A DNA stretch of 64,000 nucleotides from Monodelphis domestica. Lineage: Eukaryota; Chordata; Mammalia; Didelphimorphia; Didelphidae. Below are positions 42,701 to 56,716 of the stretch, piece after piece. Position 1 is the first letter of the stretch, and every line of letters starts with the position of its first letter. The stretch lies in the NCBI RefSeq assembly GCF_027887165.1, contig NC_077232.1, positions 84,970,541-85,034,540 of the forward strand, in the 5' to 3' direction. The position numbers and the translations under genes were made by a program. The notes beneath the pieces are model-generated. The model made no database searches. It was not told where the DNA came from and worked only from the letters and a program-made list of their open reading frames with translations.

Positions 42701-45700
42701 TCTCTGCCTAGAACTTTATCAACTGAGCCATCAAGGTAGCTTCTGGAGATGTGGAGAATCCAAAGATGCATATGATAATGTACTGAATCTTATAGTTCCC
42801 ATGGAAAAAAAATTAAATGCACAATTTGGACAATATAGTTTTATTTTTTATCATAAAAATAGCAGCCTAGCCACCAAAAATAGAGGGTAACCCAGAAGTC
42901 TTACTGTGGTTTTAAATTATGAAGCTATTACATTTTAATAATCTTAATAATTTAATTTTAATAATTTAATTTAAAATTAATAATAATTAATTTAATTTAA
43001 TTTTAATTAATAAATTAATTTTAATAAGAAGTTGTATAGTATAGTTTATTTTTTAAAAATTAAAACCCTTACCTTCCATGTGTATTGGATCCAAGGCAGA
43101 AGAGTGGTAAGGGCTAGGCAATGGGAGTTAAGTGACTTGCCCAGGGTCACATAGCTGGGAAGTGTCTGAGGCCATATTTGAACCTAGGATCTCTCATCTC
43201 TAGGCCTGGCTCTCAATCCACTGAGTCACCTAGTTGCCCTCATAGCTTAATTTTTTAAAAACACACTAAGACTGAGAGAATTCTGTATTACTGCAACTTA
43301 ATGCAGCAGAAGGATTGCTAGGCAGGAAACTTTGTTCTAGTCTATTGACTTGCCTTAAGTAATTATATTAAACCCTGGACCTCAGTTTTCCCATATGTGG
43401 GGATAAATGTTATTTTCCTTGCCTCCTAGTGATGTCATGAGGCTCAAACGAGGCAATAAATATGAACAAGCTTTTTATTTTGTAAACTAAAAGCACTATG
43501 TTGAATGGGCTATTTAAAAAAAACAAAAAAACCTCTTACCTTCCATCTGAGAATCAGTGCTGTGTATTGGTTCCAAGACAGAAGAGTGGTAAGGGCCAGG
43601 CAATGGGAATTAAATGTCTTGCCTGGGGTCACACAGTATGGAAGTGTCTGAGGCCAAATTTGAACCCAGGACCTCCTGTGTCTAGATCTGGTTCTCAATC
43701 CACTGAACCCACTATTTGCCTTTACTGGGCTATTTTTTAAAAAAGATGCCTTAATCAGGATTTCCCAAGCTTCATTATTATAAAGTCACACATAATATCA
43801 TCTTTAGGCAGGCAGATACTTTTGAGAAATCATCACGCATTTAAGAATGCATGTTTCCCATTTATTTAACCCAACTTTTATTCCCTGGAGATAGGACTCT
43901 GGCAAAGTCTACACCCTGCCTTGTCTTTTGGGTTATTTGTGGGCGTGTCACACTTTGGCTCTATTGTAAACTGTGTGTAGGCAAGAAATCATGTTCTTGT
44001 AATCTCTGAATCCTTCCTGCCAGTGCCCAGATCACTGGCATAGATTCTCAATAAACTGAATTGCAGTGTTAAACAATGTCCTAGAAGTCATTCAGTCCAC
44101 TCTTCCATGCAGAGCCCAACTTCCCTCACATACGGTAATCCCAATTGTGCAAACATGTCCAAAGATAAAAAAAAATTCACTACTCCTGGGGGCCCATTCA
44201 AATCTAGGAAGTTGGGGAAGAGAAATAAGTTTCTATGCTCTAATTGTTAAGAAATTCCATCTTATACTGAAGAAAAATGTTTCCTTTTAACTTCCACTCA
44301 TTAGTACTACTCCAGCCCCCTGATGATCTGATGAACAATTTTATTTTTCAAAAACCCTTACCTTCCACCTTAGAATCAATACTTGGTCTCAGTTCCAAGG
44401 TAGAAGAGTGGAAAAAGCTAGGCAATTGGGGTTAAATGACTTGCCCAGGGTCAAACAGGTAGGAAGTAGCTGAAGTCACATTTGAACCTAGGACCTCCCA
44501 TTTCTAGGCTTGATTCTTTATCAAGCTGCCCCCAGTGATTCATTTTGCACATTAATTATAGTCGTGTCATCTTAAAGAAATGATAGAAACATGCCAAGTC
44601 AGCTGCACACATATTTTAGCCAATGAATTAGTTCTTCTCTGTGGGCAAAACCTTTTTTTTTAGAACTAGTATTTATTCCTAAACTCTTAAGGGTGAATGT
44701 TGCCTTAAATTGTTAGTATCTAAGCACCCCCTCCCCTCACAGGGTTGGCCATCAGTGGGTAATGGTAATAGCAGACATTGGGTTTTAGAGTTAGAGGGTC
44801 TGGACTTTGAATGCCAGCCAGCTCTGCTGCTGAGAAAACCATTAACCTCAGCAGGTGTCAGGGTCCTCATTTATTGAATGAGGTGGTTGAGAAAGATTCC
44901 CTAAAAGATCCTTTCTGGCTTTTAATCTATGATCCCATATCTCTGTTTGCTGAGTGCTAGGAGAGATACTAGTATAGAATATCAAGTTTAGGAAAAAAAG
45001 CAAGTCTGCCCTCAAGGAGCTTATACTCTAGAAAGGGAACAAGACATACATGTTTAGTTATTTTAGTTATGTCTGACTTGACCCTTTTGGGGATTTTCTT
45101 GCAAATACACTGGAGCAGTTTGCCATTTCCTTTTCCAGCTCTTTTTACACATGAGGAAACTGAGGCAAGCAGGGTTAAATGACTTGCCCAGGGTCACACA
45201 GCTAGAAAATATCTGAGGCCAGATTTGAACTCATGAAAATGAGTCTTCCTGATTCCAGTTAGGAACTCTACTCTATTTACTGTGCCATCTAGTTGCCAGA
45301 AGACACTGATAGCTACAGTATACACTGTTACTTGATAAGGGAATTGAATGATACAAAAAGAAGCAAGCAAACCACTAGGTGAGGTCTGTGTGGGATGTAG
45401 GCTCTGGAAATGTGATCCTAGACAACTCATTTCTAATCATTGAACCTCAGTCTTTGCATTTGTAAAATGGGAATATTATCAGCCCCAATTGCATCACAAA
45501 TTTATGGTAAAGATGAAATGATGCAATGGGTGTGAAAATGCTTTAAAAATTCATGTTTAATCACTACTCCCTGCTTTAGTATATTAATATATGATCAAAT
45601 ATATTTTATAAGTGTATATTTTAATACATTTATTTAAATATATCTAATATATTTACTTAGTATATTTAATATGCTGAACACAGTGAATCTTTGAGTATTA

Positions 45701-48700
45701 TACTTTTTTGAAAGTAGGTATAGAAGGTCATCTGCACTCTATATACATTAGGTCCTATTGTTCAGGGCAGCAGCTGCAGAAATTCCAGGAGACTGTTAGA
45801 GTGTAGAAGAGAATTCTAAGTAAATATCGTGGCAATTTTTCCCAAAAGTGGAGAGTGAGCGAGAGTCCTATTTATCAAGCGTTTCTCCTGCCGTTGTAGT
45901 TCAGATGATTCATATCCAAAGTATCAGGCACCTTCAGTTCACTAACTGGCATTGGCCACCTTACAACAAAGCCTCTCTGGGGTCAGATGATACCTAATTG
46001 ATGCTCTTCTGATTTCTAATTGGGATCATAGCAGTGCTAACAGACTTTGAGACAGTAGAACAGTACCTGGCACATAGAGAATGCTTAATGCTTAGTGACT
46101 GTGGATTAGAGGCAGCTTGGTATAGAAGATCCCAGGGGCACTGGAATTGAAAGGAAGGAGAAGCTGATCTTGAGTCTTAAATGCCACTTTCTAGATCTGT
46201 GATCCTGAGCAAATCGTCTCCCTCCAGTTTTCCCATATGTAAAATGGGACTGATTATTGATATTACCTAAGCTGCTATTATTCTAACTGATATAATATAT
46301 GAGATCAGGGACATGAAGTACTGGGCAGGGTAGATTTGAAAAGACTATAGAAATGTGGACCAGTTTAAGTACTCTACAAAACTCCCTTTGAGAAAGAATT
46401 AGAAATAAAAAGATCACAAAATCCACAATCAGAAGAATCAGATTTGAATCTCAGTTCTGTTTACTTCCTGTGTATGAAATTGTGCAAATAATTTCATTGC
46501 TCTTAGACTCAGTTTCCTCATCTATATAGTGAGGGGCCAAGGAGAGAGTTTGAGCTAGATTATGTATAAAGGTGTTTCCAGCTTTTAATCTTCAGGTCCC
46601 CTAGGATATATATTTTCAGGCATTTAAATCATAATGTGAAAAGGAGTGTGAGTCAGGAAGATCTGCCTTCAATCCCTGCTTCTGACATCTACTGGCTGGG
46701 TAATTCTGGGCAAATCACCTCTCAGGAGATTGTTGAGGACCTCTCAAAAGGTCTCAGGGTCCCAAGAAATTCTTTTTTTATTAAAAAAAAATTAAACTCT
46801 TACCTTTTGTGTGTTTTTTAAAGAAATTAAACTAAGTATTGTTACCAAGGCAGAAGGGAGGTAAGGGCTGGGCAATTAGGGTTACATGACTTGATTAGTT
46901 AGACTGGTTAAGTGACTTCATATAACTAAATATTTGAGACCTGATTCGAATCCAGGATCTCCTGACTACAGGCCTGTTGCTCTGTCTACTATACTAGCTA
47001 GTTCTCCCCAAACCAGGAAATTCTTAAGACATAGTAAGCCAAGTTGACCTTCTGCATTGGTAGAAGGAATTTTCCTTTCCAGAGTTTCTCACATGGATTT
47101 GGACCTAAAAAGGACCCCAGCAGGTTTGGCCTCTATATGGTCCATAGATGTCTGTGAGGATGGATTTTCTGCCATCACACCAGGTAGACTGATGTTACTT
47201 TGGGGAAAACATATGCAACATGGAGCTCAAGAAGGCACTGTATTCTCTGGAAGTTTTTAATTATTATTATTATTATTATTCATTAAAATACAAGTTGACA
47301 TTATATAGATCTCTTAACAAGTCCTCCTTGCCAAATTATTTGCAGGTCCCCAAGTAGGGGCAAGGGAAATGAGAGAAAATAAGAAAAAACAAAGAGGGGG
47401 TCAGGAGGACCAAGACAGCTGGTAGCTATCAAGGCAAATGTATTGAAAATTACATCTGTTTTTATAGGGGGAGAAAGCAAGCTGGGCATTTTGCACAAGT
47501 TTGCTCACTAGAGTCTCAGGCTTTGTCCTCCTACAAACTCTGGTTACAAATTATTCTTTCACAAACATGATCTCATCTTCATAACAGTACTGCAAGGTAG
47601 GCAGTTTAAGGATGCCTAAGTCCATTTAATAGATGATAAAATTGATACCCAGAAAAGGAACCTAGGTACCCAGAATATAATATGTAATATAATAGCCTAA
47701 TTTGTATATATTTATGTATATTTGCATGTTGGCTCCCCTGTTTGATTGTAAGCTTCTTAAGGTCAGGGACTATCTTTTGTCTCTTTTTTGTATACTCAGG
47801 ACTTAGTACAGTGCCTGGCACATAGCAGGTGCTTAAAATATTTTCATTGTTGTTCAGTCATTTTCCAGTCATGCCTGACTCTTTGTGACCCTATTTGGGG
47901 TTTTCTTGGCAAAAATACTGGAGTGGTTTGCCATTTCCTTCTCTAGCTCATTTTAGGGTCACACATCTAGTATCTGGGGCCTGATTTGAACTCTAGATGA
48001 TGAATCTTCCTGACTCCAAGCTCACTATTCTATCTACTGTACCACTTAATCTCTTAATTGATTATTGATTGACCAAATATACTGCCTGGACACAGGAGCA
48101 ATGGCTGCAGAAAGAAAGACTTCAATTCAGGGTCAGAAAAAAAACTTCCCAACTCTTAAACTTGTATAAAAGTAGAATTGTCTGCTTAACTTTGGAAATA
48201 ATTATTCTCTTATCCCTGGAGGCCTTCTGATGGTCGAGGGGATTCTTGGCCAGCTACTGGTTCTTGGGATCATATTGATGGAGTAGATGCCCTTGGAGTT
48301 CTCTTCTAACTTCAAAATAAATGAGTGTATATAGGGGATCTTAGAGCTAGAAATGGTTCTGAGAGATGATAAACCAATGCGTTCCTTTTATAGATGAGGA
48401 AACTGGGGAACTATGAAATGAATTGATCCAAAGTGTCACATAACTAGTAAAGGCAGACCTGACACCAAGACTCAGGTTTCCTAGCTCTTTTCATTCCACT
48501 AACAATGAGTCTGCTACCACATTCGTTCTTTAGCCTCATTAAATTCTCTATTGGGCCTAACCTACAGCCCGACAGACTGGAAGCCCTGGCATGAGCTTTG
48601 AAATGACCAAATGGTTTCCATTTTAAGGGCCAAAAATTACACCTGAGGAGTTACTCAGTGGTTTTCCGGAAGACCAGCAGGGAGTGAATCTATATCCCTT

Positions 48701-51700
48701 TTCAGAATAACTCTCATTTCTGTGTGCTCAGGACTCAAAGATGACCACTGTCATTGTTGGTCAATTTCCACATGTATCATGGGGCCTCAAGGATATGAAA
48801 ACGTGGTATTAACTATTCACACTGTAAACAACCAATGAAAGCTTCATATTCAGTATATACTGCATCAGACTTCCCAGTGAGGACTGTGACAAGTAGAGAC
48901 TTTAAAATCTCTTTAATTTAAAGTGCAGAGATAAAAAGATTTTAGATTAACAGGGTTTAGATTATCTTATGCTTTTATTAAAGGAAATAGCAGATCTTTG
49001 AATCAGTTCAGTAACCAAAACTGTGCATCCTTTTTAGCAAATGGAAAATGGTTTAACAAAATTTGGCTGTATTCTGAGGAATTACAGCATTAGAAAGTAT
49101 TTTCCTTTACTGGTAGGTGATGTAATAAACACTGAAAAGGACAGTATCTGCTCCATAAGAGCTCATGTTCCTAAATACAACCATGGACCCCCTGCCATTT
49201 TGTTTGAGCCTGTCTAGTGTACACAGAGAGAGGGGGCAGCATCCCAATTTCTCATTTGTTAGATCATTTTTGTCCAACTGTGTCCAGTTTTGGGGTTCAT
49301 GTCTTTGGAAGGAACTTGACTAGCTAGAAAGTCACCAACAGCAGACAATCAGTTAGTGAGGGGACTGGAAACCATGTCATATAAGGGTTAATTGAAAGGA
49401 ATTATGAATGTTGACCTTGGAGAAGAGATAATTTGGGGAGGGATAGGGACAAGAAAGAGATTATAATTATCTTCAATATGTGACAAGTTCCTACTTAGAA
49501 GAGGAATTATATATTTTGAGAAGCTCCAGGGAGGAAGTACTAAGACAATTAGGTAGAAGACACAGATAAATACATTTTAGCTCAATATAAGGAAGAATTT
49601 TCTCATAATAAGAGCTACTTAAAAGTATAACGATACTTGTAAAGTGAGGTAGTTAGCTCCTTGAAACTTATAGAGTTCAAGAAGGGGTTGGATAGGCACC
49701 TGTTGGGGATAATTTAGAAGGGATTCTTGCATTAGAAGGAGAGTTGGTCACCCATTAGGCTCCTTCCATCTCAGATTCTACCAGAGAGAATATGAGAATA
49801 TGAAAACTAAAATGGAATTTGGCCATGGTGGCCAACCATGTGACTTTACACAACTGCATGGTGCTCAGTGTCCTTAGATGGAGGGGTCCCAAGGGAAAGG
49901 GGTTATAGTTGATGACTTCTCTTTCCCAAATACTTGTGATGGCATCTGAACTGGAGTTTTAAACTGATGGATCTGATTTGAAGTAAGCAGTTGTATTAGA
50001 AAGCTAGACGTTCAATTTCAGAGAGGCGGCGATGGGAAAATGACAACAAAAATAATGACCACTGATACAGAAAGTGCTTTAAGGTTTGCAGAGCTCATTA
50101 CAGACATTATCTCATTGATCCTCACAACAACCCTATGAGGTAGGTGTTTTTGTCCCCAATTTACAGTTGGGGGAACTGAAGTTTAAAGAGATTAAATGCC
50201 TTGCTTAAAGTCATAGAGTTAGGGTCAGAAGCAAGACTCAAACCCAGATGTCCCTATACCCAAGAAATAAACAGCTGAGACTAGAGAAGAGGTTAGCTCA
50301 GCAGAAGAAAAATCAGTAAGGAGAAAAGAAATGTGGGGGGAGCAGAGCTGGCTTTGGAGAAAAAGGACCAGTTGCTTGAATTCAAGATGGAACATTATTG
50401 GACACCACTGATTTTATTAAGGGGCACAGCAATAATACATTTCACTTTTCTAATGCTTTACAGTTCTCCAAGCTCTCTGACTCCACCATCTTATTGTTTT
50501 TGTCAATAGACCTTTTAAGGATGCTGAATGCAGATTTTGCAGATCAGGAAGTTGATGAGGCCAAGAGATGTAGGAGTGATTATTTAGGGGGAAAGGGAGG
50601 ACTAACACAATGATTCTTCTTCCTGTCATTAGAAAGAGGGGAGGGGAAGGATTTGTTGCTAATAGCTAAGGAAATCGGTAAAATGGAGGAGACCAATGAA
50701 TGAGGGATTATTAAATAACTAGGCATAAGATAACAAGGACTTGAATAAGGGAATAATGATTAAGCAGTGTGCTCTAATGGAAAGAACTCGGGCTCTGGTA
50801 CCAAGAGCTTAGACATGAGTTCTTGCTTTCTGCTTTAAAATCTTAGTAATGTTGGGCAAGCTGCTTCCCTTTTCCTGCCCTCCATTTCTTTTTTTGTAAA
50901 ATGAAAGCATGGGAGAGGGGGGCAGTTAGGTGGCACAGTAGATAGAGTGCCAGGTCTGAAGTCAAGAAAGCCTGGATTTAAATTTGGTCTTAGACACTTC
51001 CTAACTGTGTGAACCTGGGCAAGTCATGTAACTCTGCTTGCCAAGCCCTTGCCCTTCTGTCTTAGAATTGTTACTAAGACAGAAAGTAGGAAAAATGTTT
51101 AAAGAAAAGAAAATGAGGGTGTCGGTGTAGAACAAGGAATCTTAACATCCCTTTGGATACATTTGGTAGTCTGGTGGAACCTAACCCTTCATGTTTTTAA
51201 TTGCATAATAGAAAATACTTAGGATTACAAAGGAAATAATTTTAAATACTTATAAAAATATTTTTAAAAAACAGATTCATGGACCCCCAGTTAAAAATCC
51301 CTGACCTGGGTGATCTGAGATCCTATCTTGCTCTAAATCCTATGCTGTGAGATAAGACTCTTGATGGCAAGGATGGAAGAAGGTAGACTGAGCTGCTACT
51401 TAAGTATGGGGTGAAGTGGGTGAGGGAGCTGGGGGAGAAGCTGGAGATGACTCCCATTGTCTCAGAACTCTTTGCAAAACCTCAGGCTGGAGAACAGGGA
51501 GTGAAGCTGGTATCAAAAGAATTGTAACATGCTTTTGGCCCAAGGGACTATTTTTCTTCTGCTTTGGCTCCCCAGGAGAAGAGTTGTTGGACTTGGCACT
51601 GACTTGTCCCTTGTCCAGGACTGGCTCACATGCTTTTTTCCCTGGGTGCCAGCCTCAGTTTTGCATCCCCCAAGTTAACTGGCCAAGGCTGAGGACTCAT

Positions 51701-54700
51701 TCTTCAGGGGAAGTGGGCATTTTACTGGGAGGGTTGTTTTTGTTTTTTCCAATCTTCCGAGGGTTGGTTTTTCTAAGGTCTCCAAGCAGGGACATTACCT
51801 TTATTTTGCTTGTCATAGGACTCAGTGAGGAATCGTGTGATACGATCTGAAGGAATAGCAAAGGAGATTCCAGCTGCAACTTTTAATGTGTTTATTCCAA
51901 TGACTTCTCCATCCTGTGCAAAAAGAGTGGATTAAGTGGTCACTAGAGGACAATAAAGCAAGCCACATTGCCTGAAACTTTAAAAAGAAAGATAAAGTTA
52001 GTCCAGGTTTCTAAAGGGAACAGCTGCCCAGTCACTGCAAAATGCTTCCCCAAAGTACCCCTTTAAAGCTGACTGCTTCACTTATAATGGCTAACTTTCC
52101 ATTTTATTCTCTCCAAACTCAAGGAAGAGCTGAGTGACCCTGAACCTGAGTAGGACCTTTAAATGCACAAGAGTGGGCTTTCCACGGGGTGCCGGGGGTG
52201 GGGGGGAAGAAAATGTCCATCTTAGAAATGTGTTTTACAGATAAGGAAATGGAGGCACAGTATTAAGTATTTCCTACTATCACATTGCTAGAAGCATTCA
52301 TACTATTTCTTCTTTCACTTATGCTAAATTCTGAATAACCCATGTTATAGCCTACTCAGAACCACAGAGCTCTGGAATAGATCTCAGAATATAGAACATC
52401 AGAGCTAGAACACAGATGATAAAATATTAGAGTAGATTGTTTCTCAGAGATCACTTGGTCCAGATGCTAATTTTACAAATATAGAAACTGTGGCTTAGAG
52501 AGATGAAATGACTTTCTTAATGACTTAATTTAACTTAATGGTGCCAAAGGCCTTGACTCCATCTAATGGTTCAATATCAGAAACTGATGTGGTTTTATCA
52601 GCGGAAATGATATTAAAGAAGAAGAAATCCCATCTGCTTTGCCGATGTACTCTAAAGACAATGGATTTTTCCATCTGACTTGAAGCTGAACCTTCCATGT
52701 GTTTTCTCTCCTTTTTGGGGAACGTGAGCTCCTGGAGATCAAGGATTGTCTTGCTTTTCTATTGTGTTCCCATAGCTTTGCTAAATGCTTTATTCATTCA
52801 TTTCTTTTTTTTTTAACCCTTACCTTCCATCTCAGAATCAATAATATGTAATGGTTCCAAGGCAGAAGAGCACTAAGGGTTAAACAATGAGGGTTAAGTG
52901 ACTTGCCCAGAATCACATAGCTAGGAAATGTGAGGCCAAATTTGAACCCAGGACCTCCTGTCTCCATCCACTGAGCCACCTAGCTTCCCCCATTCATTCA
53001 TTTCTCTATTTAAAAAAGACATTTTCCAACAATGAATGTCCCTTGCTGTCTTCCATTTCCACTCTCAATATTTCTTCCATGCAGGCTAACTTTGTCACCT
53101 CTAGTTCCTAGACACAGGACAGCTAGAGGAGTTTTGGGACGAGGCAGTGCCAGCCTCAGGATGTAGGTCCTAAAGTTACAGGAGATGTGAGTGAGGTAGG
53201 GACCCTTCTTCAGTGGAAGTCTCGGGGAATCAAGCATGGTTCTGAAGGTCCCACAGACAGGCTCTTTAGAAAGAGCTCTAAAGCCAAAGCTCATAAAAGT
53301 TTCTCCTCTGAGCAGTAATGCTATCTGACATTGAAGACTTAATCCTGTTTTATGTGAAGACTAATGATCCACTTGGTGGACTGCCTGGGCCCTTTGCCCT
53401 CCCTTCCCCATCATGCTCCTTTTTAGTAGTCATGCCTAGGCTCATTATCAGGAAATTCATGGAAATTCAAAGAGACTTTTGAACTAGAATCAGCTTTTAA
53501 TCATGTACCTACCAGGTTAACTAGTGGTCCTCCTGAGTTTCCATACTATAAAAAGGAACAAAAGATAAATATTAGATTTTCTATTTTAGAAAAAAAATCA
53601 TCTTGCCTATATTAAAAATATAATCAAAGTACCATCATGAAATATTGGAGCTAGAAGAGACCTTTGGACTACAGAGCAGAGTTACGTATGACCTTGCATC
53701 TTTTATTTGCCTTCTAATCATGTTATCTCCCTAGTTAGAAGGCAAGCTTCTTGGGGGCAGGGACTGGATTTATTTTGTTTTTGTTTTAATTCCTGAAGTA
53801 TTTAATAAATGTTTGTTTAAGGACTGATTATAGTTGGAAGACATAGAAGACACTGTAGATAAGACCTGAAAGAATCTTTAAAAATGGACCATTAGAAATG
53901 GAAGGAATACTAAAACATGATGGGAGAATCCTTAGTTATAAAAAAATATATATATAAATTGACTTGCCCAAGGTCACACAGCTGATAAGTGGCAGAGGTC
54001 CAGTCTGCTACTTCTTAGTTTGAGAACTTAACCACCATATCACAGTATCCAGTTCCCAAAAGGGAGCTCCTACAACATTCTTATTAAATGACAGATTCAC
54101 TGATAAAGGTGTACAGTCTCCCAAGGTGGTCAAATTAGGATGGATGAACTTTTGATATGTTTGTTAAAAATCCAGTCTCATTAGGTAATAGTTATTTCGT
54201 AGGTGATTACAATCTATTTTATGAACCTTTATAAAGAAAGTATGAATCTTAAAAATCAATCATAAAGAACTATATAAATGTGGATTTTTATTCATGTAGA
54301 AACTCTGTGAAGGTTCAAAGATGCAATATTGAGTTCCCTGTCACAGGAGGTATGTGAATGAAAGCATCTTGTCTCTGTTTTCTTAATTAAGTAATATATT
54401 TTAAAAAATCTCTCTCATCCCCTTCCCTAAGCCAACTTTAAACACTGCAGCTACCAATCATTCATTTATCCTAAGGTGGGTTGGGAGGGTAGAATTTAGA
54501 CACTGATTTGTCTTGGATCAAAAGCTCTGAACCACATTTTTTACAAAGAACACGTCATCTACAAAACTAAACATTCAAATAAGAACAAAAGGAAGGATTG
54601 TAGATAAACTGAATTTCTGCTATGTAGAATTAGTTTTTTAAAGGTGTGTATATTTATCATACCTCTCATGAAGTTTTTGTTTTGTTCTTTTAAACTTCAG

Positions 54701-56667
54701 AAACACCCTGACAGCTCTGCATTCATTTTTTCCTCTGGATCAGTAAGCACTCACTTTTTCACAAGTACATAAATGCTCCTGATCTGGGTGGTGGTTAAGC
54801 CTTAGGAACACTTTGGTAAGAAACATCCATCCATCATTCTCTCCCTATACCCATGAGGAAAAAGGTTGACGCTTTCTGGATCCCAAGGTAGGAGGCATCT
54901 TCCCAGCTGAACTAACAAGTCTAATTTAGCAGTCAATGCCAAAAATAATGATGACGATCTTTTCATGTTAATTTTCTATACTAAACTGCAATGAAACCAT
55001 CTTTCTGCTCAGATCAGCCCACATCTGGAATATTACGTTCAATTCTGGGCATGACATCCTGGGAAGGACATTGACATATTGGGTTAAGTACAGGCGAGGG
55101 TGACCAGGATTCAGAGGGAAATGGAAATTATGGCATATGATGACGAGTTAAAGGAAGTAAAGAAGTTTAATCTGGTTTCTTAGGGGACACATGAAAGGTG
55201 TCTTTATATATTTGACAGATTGCCTTGCAGAAGAGGGAGGGATAGTTACCCTCCAAAGGGGCCAGTAAGTAGATGATAATATAAGAAAGAACTTTTTAGG
55301 CATTAAAGCTATAAAATGGACTTCCTCCTTCCCTATGTGGTGAGTTTCACAGGACTCCGGAATGTCCAAGGAGATGGAGGGTTGTTTGTTAGAGATGTTG
55401 TTGTATGGGGAAGGTGAACTGAAGTCTCTTATTCATCTACTTACTCACTTGGTTTCATCATCTGTAGAATGAGGATAATAATCGCTGACCTATGTACGTG
55501 ACCGTGTGTAGGTCATAAAATGAAGAAGCCAGTTTATTTGGAATATGTCCCTATCCACGTTCCCAAAGGATTGTGTACCATTTCATAACATTACTCCTTT
55601 TGAAAAGATAGTCATTTAATTCATTCTTAGACTCAAAGCCTTAATAAATTTGAAACTTGAAGCAACTGGACCAAATAAGTTTGGCAGAGCCATAATTTCA
55701 GGTGATGTGACTGGTACTTTCCCCCAGGGTGCTGAATTTAGAGGGCACTGACAGTGCTATCAGCCCTTTAGCTTCCTAATCTATTAAATGGGAATACTAA
55801 CAGCACTTTACCTCTAGGATATGGTATAATACTTGTAAAGCTCTTATCAAAGTCCCTAGAATAGCAAATAAAATAAAAATGTTATTTATTATTATTAAAG
55901 TGCTGAGTACTGTGCAGGCACATAGTAGGTGATTAATAAATGTTTGTTTTCCTCCCACCCCACCCACTTCATCTCAGATATGCAGAAACTAGCCCATTTG
56001 CAAATTATTCTGGCCACCATAATGATTTTGGACAGCTCAAATACAGCCATTAGCATAAGATGCCATGTTATCAGGGTTAAGGGCATGACTTACATTGATG
56101 ATGGCGTCAGTTTGAATGTAGTCCATGTCAGAATCCTTAAGACCCAATTCCTTTCCATCTCGCTGGGCTGTGCTGACAATCCCTGTTGTGACTGTGTTTT
56201 GTAAGGCAAAAGGACTCCCAATGGCCACCACAAATTCTCCTGGCCTCAGATCTGTGGAATGCCCCAGCAGTAAGACAGGTAGTTTTTTCTAAAGAGAAAA
56301 TTGAATAAAGGAAAATGAACACTAGAATTCATTTATTCATTCAGTACATGGGCCAGATTTCTTAGGAAGAGAATAATGTTCCTTTTTAATTGTACCAATG
56401 TAGGGGGCTCCCAATGAAAGGGCCATCTTTCCCATGGACCTTTCCCAAAGGTCCATCAACCAAAGCTCTGCATCTTATAGTCTTCAGAATATTGCCTCGG
56501 GATATGGATGGATAAAAGCCACTTAATTGGTGCCATATATAAGGAAAGCAGGATTTGAACCCAGTTTTTTCCTGACCTGAGGTTCTGCTTTCTTTTTTTA
56601 AATTTTTATTGACTATATCAAAATTCCCACATAGCTCCTTCCCTCTCCTCTCAGCATCACTTGACAA

Positions 56668-56716
<49 letters not shown>

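Larger units (their letters stand above)
41739..51798 (-). other. HTRA3: HTRA3 intron 6 (10,060 bp), repeat-filled
   Basis: The largest complete intron. Individual insertions are listed separately. Apart from them I see unrecognised sequence at 45550-46080, 47010-47690, 48510-49250, 50260-50760 and 51110-51798. No alternative HTRA3 terminal exon could be identified. Confidence 0.85.

Noticed and set aside
51416-51850. 144-codon plus-strand open frame overlapping HTRA3 exon 6
   Set aside because: It runs antisense through exon 6 and intron 6, has no recognised domain, and is probably open by chance in a low-stop stretch.
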